A stretch of DNA of 64,000 nt from Plecoglossus altivelis (taxonomy: Eukaryota > Chordata > Actinopteri > Osmeriformes > Plecoglossidae): contig BROE01000016.1 in NCBI GenBank assembly GCA_036571765.1, forward strand, positions 11,353,838 through 11,417,837, read 5' to 3'. This document shows positions 25,787-39,443 of this stretch, in pieces. The notes beneath the pieces were generated by a model. The model was not told the origin of the DNA. It saw only the letters and a list, made by a program, of their open reading frames with translations, and did not search any database. Every line of letters begins with the position of its first letter. Positions within the stretch are counted from its first letter, which is position 1. A program made the translations under genes and the position numbers.

Positions 25787-28700
25787 TCTTACTCTCTATC
25801 CCACACTGCAGGAGCAAGGCATGGTCCTACCCAACGCTATCTTTTCCTTCTCACTCTTGCTTTCCTCTTCTCCTCTCCGTCCACACCCTCTCTCCTGTCC
25901 TCCCTCCATGTTCTCTTGTTAGGCTCTCTCTCTCTTCTCCTCTTGTCCTCTTCCTGTGGCTCCTGTGCCTCCCGTGGGAATATCCTCACCTTTATCTCCT
26001 CACTGAGATCAATCCATCCAGAAGCTTTACTCTTAGTTTGGCAAGGAAACAACATGTCTTCAAGATATTGCGTCCATCTGAGACATTGAAACAATGTTTA
26101 GGGCTGGACAAAACATTGATTTGGATATTACGGATCTCCTTTAACGTTTTAAATCACTGTTGCTCATGTTTTTCAGACATTGATGCATAATGTGCATCAT
26201 CTTCTTTGGCATACAAATTCCGGCACACAGTCTTTTGCCAAATCGTATATTGGACTTTATTTTATTTTCACTTCATTTCAGCCATTTCCTCATTTCGAAT
26301 GTCGTTTCTTCTTATGTCCAGTCACTCGGTCCCTTTTACGTGTAGAAGGTCATTTATGACATCATCAGTGCTGAGTGTATTAGTGTACTAAACCTCCTAT
26401 CCTTGGGAGCACTTGGCTGAGAAACAGGTGCATGTCCCCCCACACAACAAGCACCTTTCCCAGCCTCCTGTGCCCCACATCACCCCCCCCCCACACACAC
26501 ACCTCCCCCCAGAGAGAACCACTAGGTGTGCTTTTACGACTGAGGACCAGGAAGAGGACCCACCACGGAGAAAGAAAGCAAGAGAGTGGTCCGGGGAGTG
26601 CGAGACTTTTTACAGCCTCATAAATATATTGTTATCAGTGGCTGGGGGAGTCGAGGCCAGAGATTTATCCTCCCCGATTAGCACAGCAAGCATCCTGAAT
26701 CATTAATTACGCACAGAGAAGGTCTACCTTCCTTTTTAATTTCTTATCTCTCGTCTTGTAGAGGGGCCTCTTCTAAGTAAATGATTAGGTATGAGAGTTA
26801 ATTATACCCCGCTTAAGGTGCGTTTGAAACTCTCTTGGATGCCGCTGCTCCTGCGAGGCTGGTCTGGATCTGGAAAGCTTCCATGACATGACAAGGGGGA
26901 CTCCATGAATCCTCACACACAGGCGCTGCTGCTGTACGAAAGCTCTCCTACATGTTTAAAGTAGTGCATGTTTCTCTGATGGGATTTGAAGAAAAGCAAA
27001 AACAGCAACAAAAAATGCTCATAAAAATGGTATTTATCCTAAAGCCCATTTAAGACCAGAGCAGTATGTTGTGATGTTACGGTATATTATACTAGCAGAC
27101 AGGCAGTATGTCGTATTTAATGTTCTTATCTGCTGGACTGTCAGTCCCTACAGGTGTGTGGACCACCAGGTGGCGCTGTGCACTTCAGAAATGACATGAG
27201 GCCCAAAGGCCACCACCATCACCGCCGATCAGATAACAGTTAATAGCACTCCACAGAGATCAACCTAATAACATGTGGTCCCATTGTTTTACAGGATTAC
27301 TGACCAGCGCTATGAGAAGTTACCATATTTTGTCTTTGGGGACTTCAACTTCAGGTTGGATTCAAAGCAGGTTATTGAGGTAAGAATTGCGTGTGTGAGT
27401 GTGTGTGCATGCGATGAAAGTTCATGAGTGGATGCTCTCGTGTGTGTGTGTGTGTGTGGGTTTGACTCTGTGCAGTTAAATTAGCTCAAGGAAGAAAAGC
27501 GGCCCTCCAGAATTATGGCTCATTATTTGCTCCTCTGTGGCTAGCCCAGCTGTGTTTGTCAAGCAGCCCTCCAAGTGCATTGTTATGTTATGGTGCCATT
27601 CCCTCTCTTTCACTCCCTTTCTCCTTCCCCTCTATCTCCCTCCTCCTCCCCTTCTCTTGGTGCAAATGAGGCCACAGTGCCCCAGTGTAGTGCAGTCATT
27701 CAGCATTCCTCATCATGAGATAGGGGGCTAGGACAACAAGCCGTAAAAACCAAGCTCCATGCACACACCATGGAGGGTCCTGTGGAAACAGAGGAAGAGG
27801 TGGAAGGAGAGGGAGAGGGTGGACTCTCCCTGCCAGACACAATAGCCCTCAAATTACTAGCCCTGTTCAAGGTGTAGGCATTGTCCGTTTGGAGCCGAAC
27901 CTCTTTGAAAGCCGGAGGAAGAGGAGGCGGAGGAGAGCGGGAGGTCTTTGATAAAGGAGCGTTTTGCTCAAGCGGTTCATGAAAGTCCTCATCCTGTGAG
28001 GTGAGGGGAGAGGGACCTCCTGATGTGGAACGCAGTTCAGTCACCCAGCCACTAGAGGGGCCGTTGAAGGTCCCACGCTCTCATTCAACCCAAACTGGAA
28101 CCGTCGGCAGATAGGTGGGGTCATAAGTTGGTACACCCTCATTCAAGCTGCAATACAGATTAGCCTCATTGATTGCTGTGCGTGACCATATGATGTTTGT
28201 TTTTGCACTGTACCCATCATTCGCATTGATTGACGGAATTCTATCATCTCCCACGGTACATTGGATTTCACTCGGATAATTGGGTCACATTAGCGCTGAT
28301 CATGTGAGGATATATGAGCTGCTTTTGGAGATAATGAGGCCCACCGTAGGAGCGGGAAGAGCAGATGCTGCTGAACACTGGGCCCATTGACAGGAAAGGA
28401 GCAGGATCCGACCATCCTGCCCCCAAAACCTGGGTCCCTTTCATCATGATGTTTGATGACTAGGATGTAGTTCACCGTTACTGCTACTGTGATGAAATCA
28501 CAACATGCCATGTCGCAGACATTAGGGGGTGACAGATTCCACTTACAAAGTCATGTGAATGTCACCGTCAAACGTCCCCCCTGTGTATGTGTGTGATGTG
28601 TGTCTCCCTCTCTCTCCAGTTCTGTGCTAGGTGAGCGTTGGCTGCTGTGTCTGTCTCTCCCACTCTGTACAAATGCTGGCCCAGGGGTCGTGACCTCTTC

Positions 28701-31700
28701 TCCTGTGACATCCTAGGCTTGCACCGGTGTGTGTCTGTCTCAGAAACACCCTTTCCTTTCTCATGCATCTACATACCCATACACACACGCTCACACCCCT
28801 ATTTTGCTCACACATCCACGCACACACAGACACAAACTTCTCTCTCTCATGCACAAAGAGAGACACAAACCCTCTCTCTTACAGACACACACTCAGATAC
28901 AAACCCTTCTCTCGCTCTCTCTCTCTCTCACGCTCTCTCTCCCTCTCTCTCTCTCTCTCTCGATCTCTCTCTCTCGAGCTCTCGAACACACAGATACACA
29001 CCCCTCTCGAATGCATGCACGCGCACACACAGGTCCCATCCTCCAGTGGTTCTGACAGATGTTTCTGATTGATCTACCCTGCTTGAAGGGGAGGTTCCGG
29101 CACACAGGGGGCCTCTTTACACTGAAGAGACACTCAGGAAGTCAGAGCCGTGGGCCATGAAGGACCCCCTAGCATTTGTGTGCGTGCACACATATACACA
29201 CACACTCACTCAGACACACACTCCCTCACACACTCTCACACACACAGAGTCCCATGTCCTTCCCCCTGCAGTCTCCAGAAGGGTCCTGCTAGCTGCCGAG
29301 CATTTAACAGGGACTCAAGGCAAACGCAGGAGGCTGATGTCATCCAGCTGAGATGCTCGTTAAAGAGCCAGCGCTGCTCGTGTACTGTAAAGCACTCGGA
29401 CTCTGGTCCCTAGAAGGCTGATTTAATGGTGGCTTGGATGTGGTCGCGGAGGAAGCTGTGATGTCACCGGTAAACAAATGGGTGCGGGGTTGGCTCTGAT
29501 CTAACTCACAGGCTCAGATCTGTGTCAACCCTTTAATGACAATTAATGTCAGCAGGACAATTAGTGCACCTCCAGGAGGGTACTTTACTGTAGATGGGCC
29601 ACTAGTGTATCGATCTGGAATGCTTATCTGGAGCTTGATTCAGACAGTCAGACACATGTTCGTTCTCTCTCCTTCTCCCTCCCTCTCTCAGTGCCTGCCC
29701 CCACCTCTTTGTAGAATGATCCCATCTGTGTCTATACAAGGCACACAACCGCAATGAACAGCCTATATCACTTCCTTTTACCCAGCATGGCGTATGGGTG
29801 CGGAGGAAGTTGCGAGTGTGTGTGTCTGGTGGTCTTCTGCCCCTATACGGGGGGGAGGGGGGGAGCATTGTCCCAGGGTTGGACACAGGTGGCAGATTCC
29901 TGGCATGCTTGTGCAGCAGGATCAGTAACCAGAGGCTGTGGCCGGCCTCTCCGTCCCCCCCACACCTTCTCCCCCTGTCCCCCCCAGGCCCGGTTCCCCC
30001 ATTAATTGTGTCCGACAGAGGGAATTGGCTTCAAATGACCCCCATTCAGCGGCCCTTTGACTGGGGGACAAAGGACACAGCCACGTGGAGACTAATGCTG
30101 GAGCTGAGCTGCCTGGAGGTGGTCCCTCACCACCACTGGCCCTCTCCACCCCCCCACCACCACCCTCCATCTTTCTCAGGACCCAGTACTCAGGGCAGGA
30201 AGAGGGGCACAGAGAGGGACAGGGCTCTGTGAGACCCGCTTAGGGAGACATTCAGGTGTCTGGATGGGGGGGGGTACTTGGAATCCAACACTCTGTAAGG
30301 GTAATAGTGAAAGAACATGGCTGGATGATGGGTTGTGCCCAGTTGAACCTGAACAACCTATTGAAACATTTTTTCTTTGCCTGACAGTCCTATTTCATGA
30401 TTGAAATCTCTCTGATTTATGTCTTATCGAGTCCACTTGGCCCCTTGATCACTTCACCCAGTTGTCTGAGCTTCACCACAAAATACACGCAGGCCTACAG
30501 TAAATACCAGATTGCATGACGGGGCCTCGTTTTAGTGCGGTCTGCCCTGTGTGTCCACAGTTTACCATAGAGGACAGTCTGGAGCCAAATGACCCCATGC
30601 GGGGCAGGACATCCTGGCTGGGATGGGATTTGAAGAAGAGGTGCATGATAGTCTGCCATGTTTGGGTCCCCAGAGGTTTGGCGCTGGCTGTAGATCAGCA
30701 TGCTCAGTGACAGCCACGCGGCTCCGTGCCTGGACTCCAGTATATTTAAAATCCCTCCTAATTAAACTTAATAGAATGTAAATTTAATATCTGCAGAAAT
30801 GGTGTAGCTCCTGGCCGAGCTGATCCAATCCTGCGATTGATAGGGGCCAGCTGGAAGGTTAATTGCTGACTTGATCTACTGTCCCCGTGACACAGCTTGT
30901 GCCTGTTTTAATTGGAACTGATCTGAACACTACATGGGGCCAGATTTCATTAGGGTAGCCGCCGGCTAACGCTAACGCTCAGCCTTTTGAACGGGGACTC
31001 GGGCCTCTGTAGCGCCCCCTGTCTGTGTGAGTTGGGGCGACAGGGGCCGGCCCAGGCATCAATCTTCCTCCCTTTGTCCCTGGTCCTTTTCTCTCCCTTG
31101 AGCAGCATGAAATTAAAGGTGGAGCTCTTGGCTGGAGCCACACCAAATGAATGCTGTAAAATGCTCATTAATGACAAGGGGGGGTCATAAATATGACATT
31201 TTTCACACTTTGAAGTACAGTGCAGCTCACATTGCATGTCTGTCAAAAGTGTGTCAGTGTAGTGGGTGTGTATAATGTGTGTATTAGCAAGGCATTGTAG
31301 TCAGTGTTTACTTGACAAGATACTGTACAAGATCTCTGTGTAGTGTTTCCTAATTGTGTGTGTACCATATTGAATGAGTGTTTACAGGATGTACACCTTT
31401 GTTCAAGTAGACTAGACAGAGGGATTAGATGTTGTTCCTAGCCATTGTCCTGGCCGGTGAACTTGCTGGGTAAATAATTTTTAGCCTCTGTTCCCTTTTC
31501 ATCCCGGCTTTGATGAACATGTGTGGGTCTGGCTTGCTATAAATCAAAAGCCAGCCAGTGTAATTAAGTGTACACTACATTAGTCAGGCTAATTAATTTT
31601 GGGGCCCATCCATCCATTAGCCAGTGGGCTAGCACTGATTGGGCCTCTGTTCTGTAGGACCTGCCGACACCAGAGACTGTGACCCTCCTTGCCTGCTATC

Positions 31701-33022
31701 TGGTCCCCAGACACACACACATACACATCTCTTAGTTACCCAATTCCCATATCAGCAGAATCTCCATAATTTGATCAAAGAAAATTGCCGTCAGGACCGA
31801 AACGTTGAGTTAGAAATCCTCATCATACCGCCGAGTAAAATCCAAGGTTGTACATCTATCCAGTATTCCTACAACAGTGATTCCATATAGGTAATCCACC
31901 TTATCTTCTGTGCTTGGTACAGTCTCACCGGAGGATCTTGTTGGATTTGCTGGTCTGTTTAATCTCTTGATACCAGTGTTGCTCCAGATGAAGATGTTCC
32001 CCAGTACAATACAGTATCATTATGTGAAAAGAGGAGGCTAATTGGTCACAATAAGGCCCCATTATACCAGAGATAACCCGTCTAGATAGAAGGAGACTAT
32101 ACCCACTGAACAAAAGACACTGTTCTCTCTTCCTCTGTTTGCTCGCCATACTAATGAATACAAGAAGGGGGTGGGGGAGGGGCAAGTTCAGTGATGAGGG
32201 TGGAACGCAAGCAATGTTGCTTTGATCGGAGCGCCGTCCCCGTAATTAAAAAGGCGCCGGAGTAGAAGGGACAAGCAGGGGTTTCTGTTAGTCTCGCTCA
32301 TTAACAACCGCTCGTTTGAGGACGGTTGCAGCGCTGCAGACCCATTGTGCTGCAGGCTAGAGCGACTGGCAGCTGGACACGCCACGCCTGCGGTTGATGG
32401 TGTGACCGGGGGGTGAGGGCAGCGCCTGGCACCGGTGGCCCCCGCTCGCCCCCTCCACCACCACTCCCACCCTGAGATTGTGGTGTCCCAGGCTCTCTGA
32501 GGCTTGGCAGGCCTGCAGCCCCAATGACCCCTCGCATCCTCACTCCTCATAGGCTGGGCCTCGCTGGAGTGGGCACTTGGACTGGCCACACCTCTTGTCA
32601 CTGAGGGGGGAGTGTCCTTCACTCACCTTCCAAAGCTCACTCACTCGACACGTCTCTCCTGCTGGCTGGCGGGCTCGCTCACTCACTGTCACCCACTTCT
32701 CACTTTCTCTACCAATCTCTCTCTCTCAAACTCCCCTGCTTTCTTTGAAAGCAGGCTTTATTTTTCCTCCTCTCCACAGCCTTTCTTCCATCTTCCTCTC
32801 TTTTCTCTCGACGCTCTCCCTGCATTCCACGGCTCTGATCGCTGGTCTTTAACGGCTCAGAGAAGGCTTTTCATACACTACAAAACGTAGGAGCCAAAAC
32901 AGGAGCGGGCAGTTTTGTCTGGAGGAAGGGAGCTTTGGTTTTTAACTAGGTCAGGAAGTGGATTATACAGGGGGTGTTGGCTAACAGAAAAGAGTAGAGA
33001 GACAGGTATATGTAAAATACAA

Positions 33023-33078
<56 letters not shown>

Positions 33079-36000
33079 GCAGACAGACGTTATGAGTTGA
33101 CTGGCTGCCAGCATGACGTTGTGTTCCGGGATATTAGGCTGTCAGTGTGTACATGGTTGTAGACCAGACAAGTGTTGGCGTGTCTGAGGAGAGGAAAGTG
33201 GTCCGGTGATAACAGCTTTACACAGTAGACAAGGTCCCGTATATTTGCTTTGAAAACAATATAGTTAAGTTATGGCTATGCTCACTGATTCAGTACAATC
33301 CCAAATTTGATTTATGGACTACTTTTATCTGTCTGTTAAATTGGAATAACTGCGGCTGGTGGCAACAAGGTCCCTACGACCTTATCAAATAATTTTGTCT
33401 TGATCTTAACTGTTTATCTCCAGCAATTCATGAGATGGATGCCTCTCCCCTGCCTTCACCTCCACCTCTGTCACAGGGCTGCTTGGCCTCCCCTTTGAAA
33501 TGGCTCCGAGGAACAACAACACCGCTAACAGTGGCTATTTTGATTTAGTCCAAACGAAATGGGGCATAAACTGTGGAGGATAAGGCTGTCTTTGTGCCTG
33601 CCGCATAGTGGCCAGCTTGTATGATGTCAGTCTATTTTTGACTAATGCAGTCCGCTGCCGTTTGCGGGGAGAAAACAAGAATCGTTTTTCTTTGCATGGA
33701 CTGTGTCTGGGGTGCCAAGGAGGTCCCAGGACGGTGCACGCTGTGGCAGGGTTATGTCATGGACACACACACACTAATACCATGTTGTTTCAACTCTGCA
33801 ATGGAGTTTACATGAGGTAGTCAACATGTGGCCTGCCTCAACCCCTTGTCAGACAGTAATTACATTCTATATTAGATCAACTTGTCATCTTAGATCCTCT
33901 TTCAAGAGGTCAACTTCAAGATAAATTACATTGTTAAATCAATCTTGTTATAGTATCAAGCATACATGTTTAAAAGAGACTGATAAACAAACAGACCAAT
34001 GTCACTGTAAGCCAGTATATATTAAGCGTATAATAAGAATAGAAAGAATGCATGAATACAAAGCTGATGAGATGTCATGATTCAAAGAGCAGCTCATTGA
34101 GTTGTTTGTCAGCTACTGTCAGTCCCAGGGAGGTGTCCCACAGAAGAGCTCTTTGTCACCCAGCTGTAAAGCCAGCCTTGGCACCCTGGGCCTTTAAACA
34201 ACTCTGGCCAGCAGAATTAAGAGTCACTCTGCTCCATTCACAGCCCAGCACAAATATCCCCATCATATTTAAGAGGCCCATTAAGTGGCACATTGAGAAT
34301 TCATGGGGCTCCCTCACAATTCCTTCCTCAGTGATTTATCTGTGACGGCCATATTGCTCCAGTCTTTCAGAGAGCGAGAGGGGGTGTGGGCTCTTCTTTT
34401 TGTCTTAAAGGAGGCCCAAAACAATGTGTTTCAGGCCCATTCCTCCGACAAGGGCCTCCTTTCAGAGGGCTGAGAGGGCTGGGGCCGGCCTAACATCTGT
34501 TTGTGTCCCCATCCAGGCGGGACCCCAGCACAGCGCGCCTCGGCGGCCCCCTTCTCCTCGCCCCGGGGGTCTTTGTTCCTGATTTCATGCTATCAGAGGG
34601 GCAGCATGTTTTCCTGCGCCTAGCTGTCAGGGGCATAAAGGGCCCGCTGCGGGGTCACACCCAGAGGGATGGGCATGAAAAATTGGTCAAATGTATCACA
34701 AAGCCCACCCACAAGACGGTTGCCTAGCGCGTCGTGGCGGGGCTACAGCCCTCCACCTACCTCTCTCTGGCCCTTTACACCACCTCCTCCCTTCCTTGGC
34801 TGAATCGCTCCCTCCCTCCCTGTCCTATGGCCCCAATGGACAAGTGCATCATTTAGATGAAATGGTGCAAACAAATTAAAGGGCGACGCTCTCCAAATGC
34901 AGCATTGTTCTTTGTGTCCAGGGAGGGCTTTGTACTGGGGTCCTCCCACCGCACTGTACGCTGGGAAGGAATATAGGCGGCCGGACGCCTGCATGAGGAA
35001 AGCATCAAGATATTGTGACAGCCTCCTTTGTTTTTCCGAGCTCTAGGAGCTAAGTGGCTTGTCCAAAGTTTCAATGATTCTTCTGCATTGTTCTCACCTT
35101 TATTACATGCATGATAAGAATGTGTGCATACATTTCTCCTGAATCCAACTGGTGGATTCCTATCTGGACTGGACACACATGATCCTTTCTGCGGGGGGTT
35201 AAGCTGAGCAGTATAGCGAACGGTAGCGGCCCAAAAATCTGAAACTCGCACATATTCATGGGCCCTCCAGGCTTCAAACCCAGTCAGTCCTAGTGAAGCT
35301 AAAGCAGAATTTCTCGATCCGACAGGGACTGTTAGAGTTCCAGGGAGCAGTCTTAGTGATAGCCCCTGGCCTGGCCTGACCTTTCGGCAGACAAACGGAT
35401 CAGAGGTTCGTCATTGTTCTGCTGTGATCAGTATTGATCACCTCGGTAATGAACTCCACCATCTCTTCTCTTTTATTGGGCCTACACTAATCAGTAACCG
35501 CTGGTCCTGATTCCTGATTGGGTTTTCGATATTCTCTAATTGACCCGGCCAACAACAACCCTAACCCCCTCCACACAGTCACACATGCACACTCTGGCCT
35601 CGATTTCTTCCAATTGATTTGCAGCTAAAACCAGTCGAATTTATTGTGATTTAGCAGTTGGCATGGAGGCTCTTAAGTGGTAAAAGCCAGTATTCATCTG
35701 CTATCCGTAGCAGTCTGTCTCGTTTTGATTGTTCAAGTGTGCTAATGAATGTTCTACATTTGTGGCTTTATGATTTGATTCCTCTTTAGTTATCATTAAA
35801 TGGGATTTATTTGCCTTTAGCTGTGGTGTGAAAACAGCACTCATTTTGGAAACATTGATGTCTGTTGCTAACAATCCCTAAGCTGTTGTTCGGAACAAAA
35901 AACGGCATTTAACCACATTCAAATGAAGCACGATCTTAATAATGGAGGTTGCACCAGTGAAAAGCAAGGGTTTGAGTGCACTGGCCTTTTAGAGGAGCTC

Positions 36001-36465
36001 TGGGGAAACTGGTGCGTTAAACAGCCTTGCAGACATCTGCCACAGTTGGTTACAAACTGCTGACTTAAAGTGGCAGGGGAGGTTTTCACATGAAATCTCT
36101 CATTAGGTTCTCTTTGTACAGGTGGCAGTAATGTGTCAAGAGTTTGGCCTGAGACAATGGCCTCTCTTACCCTGCCTAATACGCTGAGGAGTGGCCGCCT
36201 TCGTTTTACTGCTGCTACTTTCAACACACACTCACACGTGCAAACACATACACACAAACACAATGAAGCATCTGGTGGCCTTTTCCTGTTAAGAACTCTC
36301 TATTTAGCTATTGTGTTCTAGTGTGTGTGTGTGTTTCTTTTCAATATGTGAGTCTTAACCTGTGTGAAAGCTGTAAAGTAGGCAGTTTTTCAAGATAATT
36401 TGTGTGTGAGTAAGTTTAGTATACGTTCAGTATTTTGACCAATGGGATGGTGAGTGCGTATCTAC

Positions 36466-36511
<46 letters not shown>

Positions 36512-36729
36512 CGCGCATGTGTGTGTAGTAGTAGCCCTATGAANCACGCTGGCCTGTCCAGTCAGTAGTTAGTACTGCTGTATGCTTGGATCAGGAACCA
36601 GGTAGAGGAAAGGGGGAGGGTTGGGGAGGCAGACAAGAGAGGGAAAGAGGGAGTTGAGACGTGCAGAAAGAGGCTTAGTCGGAAAATGGAAGATAAATCG
36701 TTACAAGGACAGTTTGAAGCACTGTGTGT

Positions 36730-36768
<39 letters not shown>

Positions 36769-38546
36769 TGTGTGTGTGGTGGTGGTGGTGGTGGTGGGGG
36801 GGGGGTTTATCCAGCATCGTGAGCCCTGATCTGGGTGTGTGTGTGGAACCCCCAGTAGTGGAAGGTCAGGGGGGTCAAAGTGATGAATTTTGATGGGCCT
36901 GTTCCCTGTGTTTCAGGCCTGTCCCTGGCTCTGCGCGCTGCACTGCCTCTCAAAGACAACCAAACAGGGCAATTTGTCCTGCGGGGCCCTAGAGAATGGG
37001 CAAGCAGAGGAGTTAAATACCAGGGGGGATGAACACACACATACTCACACTGACACACACACACACACACATTCACCCCTCCATCCTGTTGTCCTGAATG
37101 ATTTGTGGCTTGTCCATTATCCTCTTGGAGAGGACAAATGCGTGCAGGACAAATGCAAGGTACCACAGGGCCAGGAATGGCAGGCCTCCCATTTCAGACT
37201 ATTGTTTTAGAGAAGTTTCCCAGATGTTATAATGCCTAAGATAAATTGGGCATAGTATCATTACCTCCAGCTCTCATTTCACAGTGGGCGTGGCCAGCTT
37301 GGAGACCCCCTACATCGAGGCCTGCCATCCAGTCAGCTCCAGCTCACATTCTGTGGCGAGTGTGTGTGTGTGTGTGTCTGTGTGTGCACACGTCTGTGTC
37401 TGTGTGTGTGTGTGGTAGGGAATAAGCACAGACGAGGCAGCTAGGGGTTAACCCTCTGACCAGGGAGCACCCTGAGGCTAACCCCCTCTGGGAGTCTGGG
37501 TCACCATGGCTAAGCTAATGTTAGCATCGCTGCACTCGACTCAATCCCAAGAACAAGATTCCTTTTATCCAGATCACATTTTGTGAAGCACACTCACATG
37601 CAGGGAGAGGCAGGACACACAGTTGAGGATTATCAGCCTCAGTCCTGTCCTTGGGTCCGTCCACCCAGCGCAGACAGAAGCAGTGGGCAGCCACATCCCC
37701 CCTGCCCAGTGGCCAGGACCCTGGGTTACCTTGCAGACACGTGAGCACAGACAAGCCCCAAGCCTGGAATTGTATCTAGAAGCTTCTTCCTGCAAGACGG
37801 CAGTGCAAGGCACAGCTCCACCCTGCCACCTCTGCTCCCACTTGATATGTGCACTGTACATAGTGCGCACATGCTAAATCTAGTGGCTAACTCTTGCCGT
37901 GGCGTTGATGAATCCATAGTGTTTCGTGGGATTAATTAGCAAGCATGAGAGTGTGTGGAGCTACCTGGCTGGACTCCAGGAAGCCAGGGGGTGGGGGGAT
38001 TAGGGCGGGGGGGGGGGGGGGGGGGGCTGATTTACAGGCCAGCTGTGTAATGGCTACAGGGGAGGACAGTGAAATTTGTTTTCCCCCACTTTGGACACCC
38101 CCTTTGCCCACGGGGGCAGAAGTCTCAATCATGCATGCGAGGCAGGGCTTGATGAAGAGAGGAGAGAGGAAGGCTGGTGACAGGAGAGAGGAGAGGGGAA
38201 CGCTAAGCGCTGTGCTCAACCTGCCAGCAGCATTGGCACCTCGTGGGGATGGCTGGCAGCTCCCCTCACCACGGCCAGGAAATAATGGCACGCCGTGACA
38301 ATGCCAGCACCCCTGATGTCACAAAGGGTAGCCCCATCCCCTGTCTGGCAAGGGAGAAGGAATACTCCACTAAGAGTCCTGTCTTCTTACCGCTCTCGTT
38401 TATTCTCTCTCCCTTACTCCCTCTCGCTCTCTTCCCTTTTCTACCCTTGTTTCTCTCTCTCTTTCCGCCTCTGTCTACCACTCTCTTCCTCCCTTGCTCC
38501 TTCTCTACCTTTACTACCCCTGTACCTACATACCTACCTACCTACC

Positions 38547-38578
<32 letters not shown>

Positions 38579-39409
38579 CCTTACCTTACCATATCTTACC
38601 TCTCTCTATTTCCCCCTCCTCACACTGTCTTTTCTGTCTTCGACCTACATTTTTAAGTTTGCTCCTCCTGTCTCTCCCTACCCTTTCACCCAGAGATTGA
38701 GATTTAATCGCTGATCTCTGAAGGCCCTCGGCGAGTTATTACATGGGCAGAAAGATTGTATCACGATGGGTGAGCTGGGAGTTGATCTGCAGGGACTCCC
38801 TGTGAGAGGGTTAAGGGATGGGAGTGGAGCCCTCTGCCTGGCCCATGTGGAGAAAACCAACCTACAGGATAGAGTCTCTGATGCTGCACACTGGACCTTA
38901 AAGGAGGGATGCTCTGATCGACCACATGGTGCTTGTGTTGGGGTTAAATGTTTGTTGTGTGGGACAGTGCTGTGTTTGAGTTAGGATCAGGATCTCCTCC
39001 ATCTGTTTTTAAGACAGGATCAGTTGCAGAGAAGTAAGGGGACACAGGGTGTTTGTTTTGAAGTGGGACAGATGAGTTTAATCTCTCCTCCAAAAGAGAG
39101 CAGCTGGAATAGTGAGGTCCTTTTAGAAGTAGCTTCCTTCTCTGACAGTCATGAGATTACTCTATTCAAACTCTAACCATCTCCCAAGATGCATCACCAC
39201 AACCTCTTGTCCCACTCCCTCCACCCCTTGCCCCCCAATACTGGACTCCTACAAACAGCCCCTTTAGCTTGACCTATGACCCATAATGCAAAGCCCCAGT
39301 AGGAACACTGTATGGACAAACTGGTAGCCGAGCATGTCTGTAGTGAACACATCCCAAACGGTACGCTTGCACAAACTTGTTTTCTCAAACTTTTCACTAC
39401 TGATTTCCA

Positions 39410-39443
<34 letters not shown>

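Larger units (their letters stand above)
20098..27294 (+). other. inpp5a: inpp5a intron
   Basis: A 7.2-kb phase-2 intron. It carries CT-rich tracts, a 16-bp triplet repeat, a 13-bp perfect inverted repeat, G-rich stretches at 21655-21725 and 21895-21945, and enhancer-like blocks. No coding exon was recognised, and the flanking exons join without a missing residue. Confidence 0.9.

Noticed and set aside
33023..33078. Resemblance to disease-type CCTG expansions
   Set aside because: The unit here is GGCT/CCAG, a different repeat class from CCTG/CAGG.
34503..34727. Possible extra exon after TGTCCCCATCCAG
   Set aside because: inpp5a exons on either side already join perfectly, no donor is convincing, and the translation has no domain.
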